Below, in pieces: positions 55,331 through 64,000 of a stretch of 64,000 nt of DNA (within the stretch, counting starts at the first letter, position 1; every line of letters begins with the position of its first letter). The position numbers and the translations under genes were made by a program. The stretch comes from Oncomelania hupensis. Taxonomy: Eukaryota; Mollusca; Gastropoda; Littorinimorpha; Pomatiopsidae. The DNA lies in assembly GCA_036898135.1 (NCBI GenBank), contig CM072513.1, positions 38,884,768-38,948,767 of the forward strand, written 5' to 3'. The notes under the pieces were generated by a model that worked only from the letters and a program-made list of their open reading frames with translations, did no database searches and was not told the DNA's origin.

Positions 55331-56850
55331 AAGATATGTGACTGTCGAAGAAGATAGATTAATATAACAGATTAGTTCGGTTAATCATCTGTCCATATAC
55401 TTCATATCCAAGGAAAACACATTTATTGTGTGTCCATGATGCCAGTGTGAATGTTGTGTGTGTTTTGGGTGCGTGGTTGAGTTCATTTTTTTCATGCTCC
55501 TGTTGGTTTCAGTGTTATACAGAAGACGGTGCTTTGTGTATGCTCTGTCGAAAATTCGGAAAACCCGTCAAAATGTGTGCTTCCCTCCGGCATAACTTGT
55601 GGCGCAACAGGCGCCTATGCCTGCCCACAGTTCAGACGGGGCGGTGATAGGGAAAAAAGGATTAGCAAGGGAACTGCTTGGATATTGAACCGAACGTTTT
55701 GTGACGAAAACACGAACTACAAGTGACGCGCAAATCAGCCAGGCGCTCGCTTTTCGCAAAACACATCTACGCAGCTGCTGCTATGTGGATCCAACACCGA
55801 ACCCAGAGACTGGAAAACATTCCTGCAGCACGGTATGCGTACTATTTTCAGTTCAGCATAGGCCTAGTGTACAACTATGCGAGGATCCATCCGTACACTC
55901 GCATTCTTTCATGGGGAGTTACCGTGGTTTATTTATAGTCAGAGAAAACTATAGGTAAGTTCTTAGCGCGTTGTCACTCGCAATCTGTGATGACGCACGT
56001 AAGGCCATCAGCTTCTAAACTTAGTTTTACAACCAGTGATATAAACGGAGAGTATATGTATGATAAACTAGTCATTTTTTCAACATATTTTTTTTTCAGT
56101 TGTGGAGGCTGAGACGAAACCGTGCGACTGAATCGCGGTGTCGCTACGACTACTCGGCTGTGTTGTGAAAAGACATTCTCAGAGACATAAAAACGCCATT
56201 TCTTGAACGTGACCAACTTCTAGGCAGATAATGCCAGTTAATACGAAGTTAAACAATAGCACTTAAATTAACGAACATTCTATTTTTTGTTTATTTCATT
56301 TTAAATGAACGTGACTCATTCAGCAGACGACTGCCTAACCAGTATGCTGCCGTCACTGCATATGCACCGTTCCTTGAGGACAAGTGAACTCAAGTACGAA
56401 GTGGATAAGAGCTACCAACACAACGCGATAGTGGAAATATACCCACAGAGCAGTAACAACGGTATAATTCTTTTATCAAACTAAAGACTGCAACTGCACT
56501 GTAATCTCAATGACAATAATAATAATGCTTAGCTGCGATAATAAAACGGTATTCCGACAAGTGGGCCTACGTTAGGCCTACCACAGTAGAGCGGTTATGC
56601 CAAACCATGTGTAGAATGTAGACTATGTCTCCATACGCTGACAGGCCTACCAAGGTCTCTTCGATACTAATACAGCGACTATCTTGGAGGTAAGTAATGG
56701 CTAAATTGGTCACTTTCTATCACATTATCTTTGTCTTGGTCAAGACTATGAATGTCCGTGTTTTGTCTTTATAAAGAGGCAACCATCAGTCAGTTGTTTT
56801 TTTCTAGCTTGGTTATAAGAGAGTCCATGAGGATATGATCTGTTGACTGG
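55331..56850. other. Intergenic stretch without confirmed gene
   Basis: Several short overlapping frames (55426-55958) have no recognisable similarity. A good donor (CTATAG|GTAAGT) at 55953 leaves open an untranslated first exon. GGCGCCTATGCCTG at about 55611 echoes the palindromic MITE. Confidence 0.35.
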
Positions 56851-56852
56851 TA

Positions 56853-57560
56853 TGACGGCCTACTAGCGCCAAAACCGAGAGTTACAAGTATCACGAGATA
56901 ATTAAAATTAATACGTGTTCTGTGTAATCTACAGAGATCCGGTAATCCACAGTGTTAAATAATAATTAGTAGTAGTTGCCACGCCTTCCTAGCGCCAAAA
57001 CCTGATAATTACAAATATCATAAGAAAATTACAATTATCAAGGGATAATGACACTTATCATTGAAAAATTACAAATATCTTCGCATGATCATGTTTAATT
57101 TTCAACTTTCGCTCTAGCAATCCGTCTGGAAATGGGCCATACCCAAAAATTGCAGTTTTCACTTGATAATTACAATTTTTACGTGTTAATTGTAAATATC
57201 TGATTGATATTTGTAATTATCATATGATATTTGTAATTATCAGGTTTTGGCGCTAGTAGGCCGTCGTATTGTGAATTACACAGAACACGTGTTAATTACT
57301 ATTATCACTGATACCTGTAAATGGACATTTTGCAGCTAGTAAGCCGCCTTAGTCGGAATTAAGTATAATTACGTAAAAAATTAATTATGAAGTGAAATTT
57401 GTAATTATTAGTCTAAGTGATAATTACAATTTTCGGGTTGGGCGCATTTTCAGGCGGATTGCTAGAGCCAAAACTGAAAATTAAACATTTTTCAATGATA
57501 ATTATAATTATCACATGATATTTGAAATTATCTCATGATATTTGTAATTATCAGGTTTCG
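56853..57560. repeat. Nested AT-rich inverted-repeat cluster
   Basis: GGCCTACTAGCGCCAAAACC near 56857 and its inverse GGTTTTGGCGCTAGTAGGCC near 57243 bound a region. Related ends lie at 56990 (CTAGCGCCAAAACC) and 57550 (GGTTTCGGCGCC). Inside, the palindromic word TGATAATTACAAATATCA and variants recur many times. Confidence 0.75.
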
Positions 57561-57950
57561 GCGCCGGTCATAGACTGCACGAGATCGTGCTAGCGCTTGA
57601 GTAAAGAAGCAACTCAATATGCAGCAATGTTTCCGTCTTAGTTGTAGCCCTTATTTTCATTACTGAATCAATAGACAGAGATTATTTATTTATTTATTTA
57701 TCATTGTTTTTTGTTTGTTTGTTTGATTTTAAAAAATTAATCTGACTCTTGTATTGATCCGTGGTTGGAAGCAATTGGAATGTCATTAGACATAGCCATG
57801 TTCGATCACGCCTAACCTCGACTATTGAATTTGCATTGTTGACGTCATCGATGTTATGTCCTAGGGTTAGAGATAGGATTAGGGTTTACAAAAGCTAGGA
57901 GTGAAGTTGTTAAAATGCTAAGTGCGTTAGAGAGGGGATGGAGGGGGGGA
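57561..57950. other. Intergenic stretch without recognisable feature
   Basis: No gene or repeat family assigned. Confidence 0.4.

Positions 57951-57954
<4 letters not shown>

Positions 57955-58017
<63 letters not shown>
57955..58017. repeat. (GA)n microsatellite
   Basis: Nearly pure GA dinucleotides. Confidence 0.95.
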
Positions 58018-58022
<5 letters not shown>

Positions 58023-59540
58023 AACATTGCTTGATCGATCCAGTCACTCAGTGGTTTATCTTCCTGCGAATCTTGCCTCAATAGCAGCAGCTAGCCCTAA
58101 GAATTCTAGCGTAGACCGAAGGTCAATATCATTTTGTCTATAGAATGATGTTTGCGTTTGAAGTCACTAAAAAAAAAAAAGAGATGAGAAGAGAAAGAAG
58201 AGACAACTGAGGACTTATTGTGAAGTGGCCTATTCATAACGAAGATAAAATAAAATAACATTTAAAAAAGGTCTTTTCAACTAGACCTACCAAACGCAGT
58301 CCATTCTGCTGTCGCGTCCCACAAAAATCTCTTGTGGACTGACAGAATTTTATTCTTTGATCACAGGCACTCAGAATGACCACATAGTCAATAACATGCT
58401 AATTGTAGTCTGCCATCCATTATGGCCAAAGCAAATCTATTGCTGTGACTGAAAAGGAGATCTTATATACCCCATTCATATAGAGAACACCATTAGAGTC
58501 ATCTTCAGTGTGGGTCAGTTTTGATTGTGATGAAGGTGCCCTTTTTGGATTGAGAAATCCAGGCAAGTTAGTCATCTTGACACAAACAGACACGGAAGGT
58601 ATTCAAGACACAAAATGTTGATTGTGTCAAAACTAAGGTCGCAGGACTTACGTGGTTTTGCCATGTGACGGCAATATTGTTCAAGTATACACATAGCTGT
58701 CCGCCACGACTGAGATGCGGAATTTATCAAAACGTGCAAGGAAGCGATTGCAGTACGTCAGGATACAACAACCAAATACAGTGTATATAATGCATTGTGT
58801 TTGATACAACTGATGGGACTTAAGAAAGGGTGGGTCTCACATATTTTTGTGTAGGCCTACTGTATTTTTCGTGACAGTGAGTTTACCTGAGAATTTTGCG
58901 CTGTCTAAACAGATATGATATTGTGGCATTTCGTTGCTCAAACCGACCGCTAAGCTTTGAACGTTCGGCTTATCTTACTTGGTGTGTAAACAAACAACAG
59001 GTCGCTTCAGTGCTGTTTTTAATTAGTCTCAACAGTGATGCTATAAATAGGCATATAAACAAAAGAATTTATCGATTTATACGTATTAAAACGGTACTTT
59101 TGAAATTTGTGTATTTTAAAAAATTTATATTTTATTATTTGTTTGGGAAGATGGGTTGGGGAATGGGGGTAATCTTATATTATTCCACGGAGACAACACT
59201 CACTATGAATTTGAACACGATATGTGGTGCTGAGATGTGTGAATGTTAGTCCCTTTAAACTTGGTACATTTTAAGAGTTATATATACTATGACTGTGTCA
59301 ACTGATTAAAAGTCCTATAGTGGGCTACTTCTTATAAGGTGTGCTGTGTGGGTCTGTTATTACGCACGCATGTAGTGAAATTTGAGCAATTTTCTAACAG
59401 AAATCTAGACAGTGGTGGTGTAGTGCTACCTTGGGCAAATGGGTAGGTTTAACCAACACTTCCATATCAAGGCACATACTGAGTTTGTATGTTAAGTCTG
59501 TATTACAGGCCCAGTAGTATACACCCACTGTCGACATAGA
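58018..59540. other. Intergenic stretch without recognisable gene
   Basis: No exon, RNA gene or repeat family identified. The frame at 58896-59249 is not supported by any known similarity. Confidence 0.4.
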
Positions 59541-59541
59541 C

Positions 59542-59613
<72 letters not shown>

Positions 59614-59800
59614 CAGAGAGAGACAGAGAGAGACAGAGACAGAGAGAGACAGAGAGAGACACACACACAGAGAGAGGGAACAAGATACAATACAAGATTA
59701 TTGCTTTAGGTCCAGCGGACTCTTCCGCGCCAAATCAGGACCACACACACACAGAGAAACACACACAGAGAGACACACACAGAGAGAGACACACACACAT
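59541..59800. repeat. (GA)n / (GACA)n microsatellite with a family G tail fragment
   Basis: GA units with CAGA interruptions. At about 59705-59745 TAGGTCCAGCGGACTCTTCC is the inverse of the family G 3' end. Confidence 0.85.
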
Positions 59801-60330
59801 AGAAAGAGAGCAATAATTAATGTGAGCTAGATAAACCATAGTAGACTTTTACAAAAAATTTTATCGATATAGGTTTATGTATTTCGCTAAAATCGAACTC
59901 GAGTGTCAAGTGGCATAACCATATGATTATGAACATGTGGGTTTTTGTGTGTGTGTGTGTGTGTGTGTGTACGCACAGTACTTCATAGTCGGTAATACTA
60001 ATATCTATAGGGTCTGCTTGTCGGTAGGCCTACAGAATCGGCTAATGACTTTTCAGGTATTTGAGGGGACGAGTTCATAATCAGAGGAGTGCATTCTTCA
60101 GATGAATGCACTGGCTGGTATGTCAGACGGGTCGGTAAAGATTAATCCAACCGGTAGCGCTAGCTTCTGTGTGTATTTTTATTTTTATTGTTTTATTTTT
60201 GGTTACAACTCAGATGGCACATATTGGGCCCCCCTCACTCCCTCCCCCCCCAATTTTTTTTGGGGCGCTCTGCCACGATTGCACTTTCAGTGAGATGATG
60301 TATTACGAAACACTGATAGAAGAGAGTGGG

Positions 60331-60745
60331 GTAGACCCCCAACGAAGAATACAAAGCATGGAGATGAGGTGCTAAAGAAGACTTCTGGGCATTTTCTCTC
60401 TCAGCACACCACCAACGACGAAGTTCGATAGACCATCACACAAGCCATTGGACTACACGATTACATGCTCAAAGTGGTGAAGAAACGGAAACTCCTATGG
60501 CATGGCCACGTCAGCAGAGCATTAGGCCTTGCAAAGACCATCCTGCAAGGCACGGTGCAAGGAAGCAGAAGAAGAGGGGAACAAAAAAAAGATGGCGGGA
60601 CAATATTCGAAAATGGACGGGCTTGACACTGAGCGAAGCCATGAGGGTTGCTGAGGACAGAGAAAGATGGAGTAGGCCTACACTGGTTAAAATATCATCT
60701 ATGGTGCCCCAACGAGTTTCGAGTTACGGGATAGGATAAGGATAT
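60331..60745 (+). mobile_element. RTE-like LINE 3' fragment
   Basis: Decayed C-terminal coding (QRRIQSMEMRC, HGHVSRALGLAKTILQGT, KRWRDNIRKWTGLTLSEAMR) and the end GGGATAGGATAAGG. Confidence 0.88.
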
Positions 60746-60816
60746 ATAGGCAGGAATAGTTTGTCATAGTAACAGTCTGCCATAATAAATAATTGTCTTT
60801 TGTCTCTGTGTTGCAG

Positions 60817-61377
60817 GTCCATAGAGCAGCAGCTGGGGTTTCCGTATTCACAACCCAAATCAGACTCCAACTAATTGTTAACATCATATCTCAACACAAG
60901 AAGCTGCTGCTGTGTTGCATGCCCGTTATCATCATCAGTCCTGAATTCAACCTGCTGCATCAACTCGAAACTTTTTTTTCTAGCAATTTTCGCTTAATAG
61001 CCTACATCAGCTCCAAAATTGATTTCTCTAGCCGTTGTCGTCTTATTCAATTCTGACTTCAGCCTAGTAAGTGATACGTCCCTCCAAATTCGATTTTTCA
61101 ATCACTTGCCTGAACGTGATGTCCTCAATTTTGAAGCTCCGAATGTTGTGCATTATGCAAACATCGAAATATTTGTGTGATCAATTGCTTGCAATATGGC
61201 CTGGACAATATTGAAAACTTCAAGAAAACATTCTTTGCAACAGACAAAAAAGTTTTTGTTGGGAATATTCGTAACAATATTGTTACATTGATTTTCCCTC
61301 AGTCAAGAGTCTACACTGAACCATCATGACGAGTGGTACTGAAATGATAATAGCGTATAACAGCATAAGCACTGAAA
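60817..61377 (+). other. Possible 5' UTR of the 782-codon gene
   Basis: A plausible acceptor (TCTGTGTTGCAG) precedes 60817, and no other gene lies before the ATG at 61378. A candidate donor (CTATAG|GTAAGT) exists at 55953. Several out-of-frame ATGs precede the start. The transcript structure cannot be proven from sequence. Confidence 0.3.
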
Positions 61378-63726
61378 ATGCATCAAGAAAGTAGTTATTG
61401 TATCCACCACCAGTTTCCTTGTAACATCTGTTCTATAAAGAACGAAGGCCACCACGAAAACATGACGACAGACCCGAGATACCTCATCGATAGAACAATG
61501 AATTCTGAACTATGTGGCTCTGGGCATGCTTCTAGGTTCGATGAGTATGAGCATCCATACTACGATCACCACGATCCCATGTACTATTGTCAAGATCTTC
61601 ACGATGATTGTCATACAAGTTACGAACATGACCTCAAAAACAACCTCTTGAATGACATAAACTGTACTCAGTGTTGCTTAAAAGCGGATCATATGTTTTC
61701 AGACTGTTGTGAGCCTTTACAGGGTCCTGTAAAATCGTCGTCTGTTGACTATGGTGGCGAGTTGAGTGGTGATATTGGTTGTCGATGTGGTGCTGGCAGT
61801 CCCACACTAGGAACTCGTGATTGTGATGAGTCTTATAGAACTTGTTATGATGGTGGTGATGGTGTTTATGATGATAGTGGCGACATACAAACACCTCTGA
61901 GTCCGATGACTGCCAGTTATTATGAAGCCACTGGATGTCTTGCTGATGAATGGGGCCCACGAACCCCGATCAATCCACCTTCGAATAGCTTTGAGCAGGA
62001 GATGGATCCCCTTCCCCAAACGCCCACCAGCCCCAGGTCTGCGAGCTACTACGAAGCTACCGGTTGTTTTCGGGACGAACATGGTCCCCAAACCCCTTTG
62101 GGTCCAACGTCAGCATACCATATAGAACAGATGAACCAACATGAGGAGTGGACTCCTTGTTCTCCAGTTAGTCCAGGATACACAGAGGATGTTGCTGCTG
62201 CAGAAAGGTTTAGCAGATACAGCGTTCTGGGTATAAGTGACTGTGGTCTCCAAACCCCTCTAAGTCCACTGTATGACATGCACCAGACAGGTCTGACAAA
62301 CCCGTCTCTAAACATTCCAGTACACAGCGCTATTCCTAGCTTAGTCTTTCAGCCTGAAGGTCTAGTGACCACGCCGCTTAATCAAGATTTTGTGGGTCTG
62401 CTTGATCAGCACATGGAGGTGTGCATCACCAGACCGGAGATACGCCAGCACAACGACAAGCTACGTTGGCAGCAGTGGTTCGCCTACAAAGGCAACGTCT
62501 ATACCACTTCTGGATTCCGAGATCATTTCATCACATACAATGCCAAGAAGGCAGAAGACAATAAAACAGACTCAGGAACGGCTGCCAAGGACCGACCACC
62601 TCGATCAACGTCTTCCATTGTGATGAAGAGTTGTCGTCAAAGCAAAGCTGGCAAGACTCAAACTCTGAACAAACCAAACACGAAGAGCATGGTGGCCTCT
62701 CATGGCAACTGTCATTGGCTGACTAAAAAGGAGTTACAACAAGCCAACAGCAGGCATAGAAAAGATTGCCATGTAAGTGATGACGATGATGACTCAGAAA
62801 CCGAATCGCAGAAAATGGGTTGTGAAAGTGCTGAAGGCGCAGACGAATCTGATGACGAAGATGACGATACATGGGACGAGGAAGAATACAAGTTCTTCTG
62901 GAGGTACGATGTTCTGTCTGCCCTGCGCAAGAGCGGACTCACGATGGCCGAGATCGAGTCCGAAATTGGGATCTTCCGTATTGGAACGCTGAAAGACCCC
63001 ACACAGCCCAGATGGAAGTACTGGAAGGACGTCAGAGATGACATTGTCGCTCTACGCGACGACCTGCAGCGCCGAGAAAGAAAAGATAATCACGAAGACC
63101 ATGACGAAAGCGAGTTCGACTCGGTCGACCAATTAACGGAGTACGAAGTTGAGTATCTGATGTTGTTGAAGCGCTGGTTACGGAGATACGGCGAGATGGA
63201 CCCAGCTGACACGAGGCACAACTTAAGAGAGGATGGTAACACGCACGTCTTTATGCTTTCACTTGACCAGGATCCAGAGACCCTCAGACACTGGCAGGCT
63301 GATCTGACGCCTTTGGACACTGAACTACCAGCATCAGGGTGGGCGTGGACACCCATCGACTTCCCTCAGCTTCCCCCTTTAGGCGACACACACAGCGTCT
63401 TCGTTGCCTCGCTTAGGTCCCAAGATTTCGCCGCACCATTCCGTCATGACATCGACGGCGACGTAGCCTGGTCAGAACTCCCTCGTGACGTCATCAAGGC
63501 CGACGTCATGACGCAGAACCAGTGCGACGTTATTGCTGCGCGAGAAGCTCGCGGGGAGAGGATCGTCAACGATCCTGAACGTATGAGGAGAAGGAGGGGG
63601 AAGCTTGGTCGCTACTTCACCAACAAATATAGATTTACAAAAGAAACGATGAGTACATTTCTATCTTGGGCGGACGCAATGGAGAAAGGCCAAAGCGCTT
63701 TTGAGAAACTGTGCAGTCAAAGTTGA
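61378..63726 (+). CDS. Single-exon gene, 782-residue protein of unknown function
   Basis: One uninterrupted frame from ATG 61378 to TGA 63726. I recognise no domain. Layout: residues 1-165 are rich in Cys, His, Asp and Tyr, with C-x-x-C pairs. Residues about 170-300 hold four proline-directed phosphosite-like units (QTPLSP, QTPTSP, WTPCSPVSP, QTPLSP), and SASYYEATGC-like sequence occurs twice. Next is a Lys/Ser-rich linker, an acidic block near 465-510 (VSDDDDDSETES... DESDDEDDDTWDEEE) and a conserved-looking folded section (KFFWRYDVLSALRKSGLTMA, then RWKYWKDVRDDI). The C-terminus is basic (RMRRRRGKLGRYF). There is no signal peptide or membrane segment, so it is probably intracellular. It looks more GC-rich than its surroundings. 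A 5' UTR exon may start after TGTTGCAG at 60817. Retrogene origin or a clade-specific nuclear regulator are both possible. Confidence 0.85.
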   Translation: MHQESSYCIHHQFPCNICSIKNEGHHENMTTDPRYLIDRTMNSELCGSGHASRFDEYEHPYYDHHDPMYYCQDLHDDCHTSYEHDLKNNLLNDINCTQCCLKADHMFSDCCEPLQGPVKSSSVDYGGELSGDIGCRCGAGSPTLGTRDCDESYRTCYDGGDGVYDDSGDIQTPLSPMTASYYEATGCLADEWGPRTPINPPSNSFEQEMDPLPQTPTSPRSASYYEATGCFRDEHGPQTPLGPTSAYHIEQMNQHEEWTPCSPVSPGYTEDVAAAERFSRYSVLGISDCGLQTPLSPLYDMHQTGLTNPSLNIPVHSAIPSLVFQPEGLVTTPLNQDFVGLLDQHMEVCITRPEIRQHNDKLRWQQWFAYKGNVYTTSGFRDHFITYNAKKAEDNKTDSGTAAKDRPPRSTSSIVMKSCRQSKAGKTQTLNKPNTKSMVASHGNCHWLTKKELQQANSRHRKDCHVSDDDDDSETESQKMGCESAEGADESDDEDDDTWDEEEYKFFWRYDVLSALRKSGLTMAEIESEIGIFRIGTLKDPTQPRWKYWKDVRDDIVALRDDLQRRERKDNHEDHDESEFDSVDQLTEYEVEYLMLLKRWLRRYGEMDPADTRHNLREDGNTHVFMLSLDQDPETLRHWQADLTPLDTELPASGWAWTPIDFPQLPPLGDTHSVFVASLRSQDFAAPFRHDIDGDVAWSELPRDVIKADVMTQNQCDVIAAREARGERIVNDPERMRRRRGKLGRYFTNKYRFTKETMSTFLSWADAMEKGQSAFEKLCSQS

Positions 63727-64000
63727 TGATATTCGTTCTGCTGTAATCCAAGGCTTGTTTTTACAATACTTCGCTCAGTTTCTTCCAGTCGCATTCATAA
63801 TTATTATTATATTGGTCTAAACCGAACGTGTTCTAGTGCGAGTGTGTGTATGTCTGTGTGGGCATCCTATTTTATCCTGTGTGTGCGCTTATGTGTATGC
63901 ACATTCAATGCGTGTGTTATAAGCTTGTTTAGCAGCATTATTCCGCTTTCAATAGACTCAAATTGTTTAACTTTTATATTGAATATAATAATTGGTGACG
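63727..64000. other. 3' flank of the 782-codon gene
   Basis: Non-coding, AT-rich with a (TG)-like stretch. No further feature is visible before the window ends. Confidence 0.4.

Noticed and set aside
55426..55958. Small genes before the 782-codon gene
   Set aside because: Several overlapping frames of similar length with no similarity. A UTR exon is possible, but coding is not supported.
59394..59695. Ser/Leu-rich protein frames
   Set aside because: Artefact of the GA/CT microsatellite.
1..64000. Undescribed gene cluster or defence island
   Set aside because: Only two genes are supported, with no shared pathway. The rest is repeats, introns and untranslated sequence.

Overview
The window looks like nuclear DNA of an invertebrate animal, most likely a lophotrochozoan and plausibly a gastropod mollusc. 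The phylum is inference. What the sequence shows directly is a multi-exon gene with GT-AG introns, an AT-rich intronic background packed with non-LTR retrotransposons, tRNA-derived SINEs and short DNA transposons, and many microsatellites. There is no operon, prokaryotic ribosome-binding site or CRISPR array.

Region 1 (about 3.6-42.5 kb, + strand) holds the dominant gene, a TRPM-family cation channel. I assembled 28 exons (3605-3672 through 42275-42536) by splice sites and reading-frame phase, about 1,555 visible codons. Every junction is in phase except exon 7 to exon 8. The 5' end (start codon and first exon or exons) is not identified. The protein contains the TRPM homology regions, six transmembrane segments, an S2 E-x-x-Q and S3 N-x-x-D pair matching the intracellular calcium site of TRPM2/4/5/8, a pore loop with an F-G-E filter, a TRP helix and a long C-terminal coiled coil ending in a Gln-rich tail. 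Two exons (35610-35786 and 36459-36599) encode what reads as a cytosolic fibronectin type III domain between the TRP helix and the coiled coil. I do not know of this in canonical TRPM channels, and it is the most interesting coding observation.

The introns are filled with mobile DNA: an RTE-like LINE with a (GGATA)n tail (seven copies in the window), a CR1/L2-like LINE with an intact 897-codon frame, a Rex1-like LINE, several SINE families (one nested in another), hAT-like non-autonomous elements with clear target-site duplications, and a family rich in TCAAGGTCA nuclear-receptor-type half-sites. Three introns carry minisatellites made of repeated 3'-splice-site-like units directly in front of the true acceptor.

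Region 2 (42.5-61 kb) has the TRPM 3' UTR and then gene-poor repeat country: a near-complete but much-interrupted RTE-like LINE (49.4-54.7 kb), a 109-bp almost perfectly palindromic element with 8-bp target duplications, and a nested inverted-repeat cluster around 57 kb.

Region 3 (61378-63726, + strand) is a single-exon 782-codon gene with no domain I recognise. It has an internal Thr-Pro/Ser-Pro repeat region, a strongly acidic stretch and a basic C-terminus. Its function is unknown.

The two genes show no functional link. No cluster of the kind seen in defence or biosynthetic islands is present. The novelty lies in the TRPM domain architecture, the repeated splice acceptors and several well-bounded repeat families.
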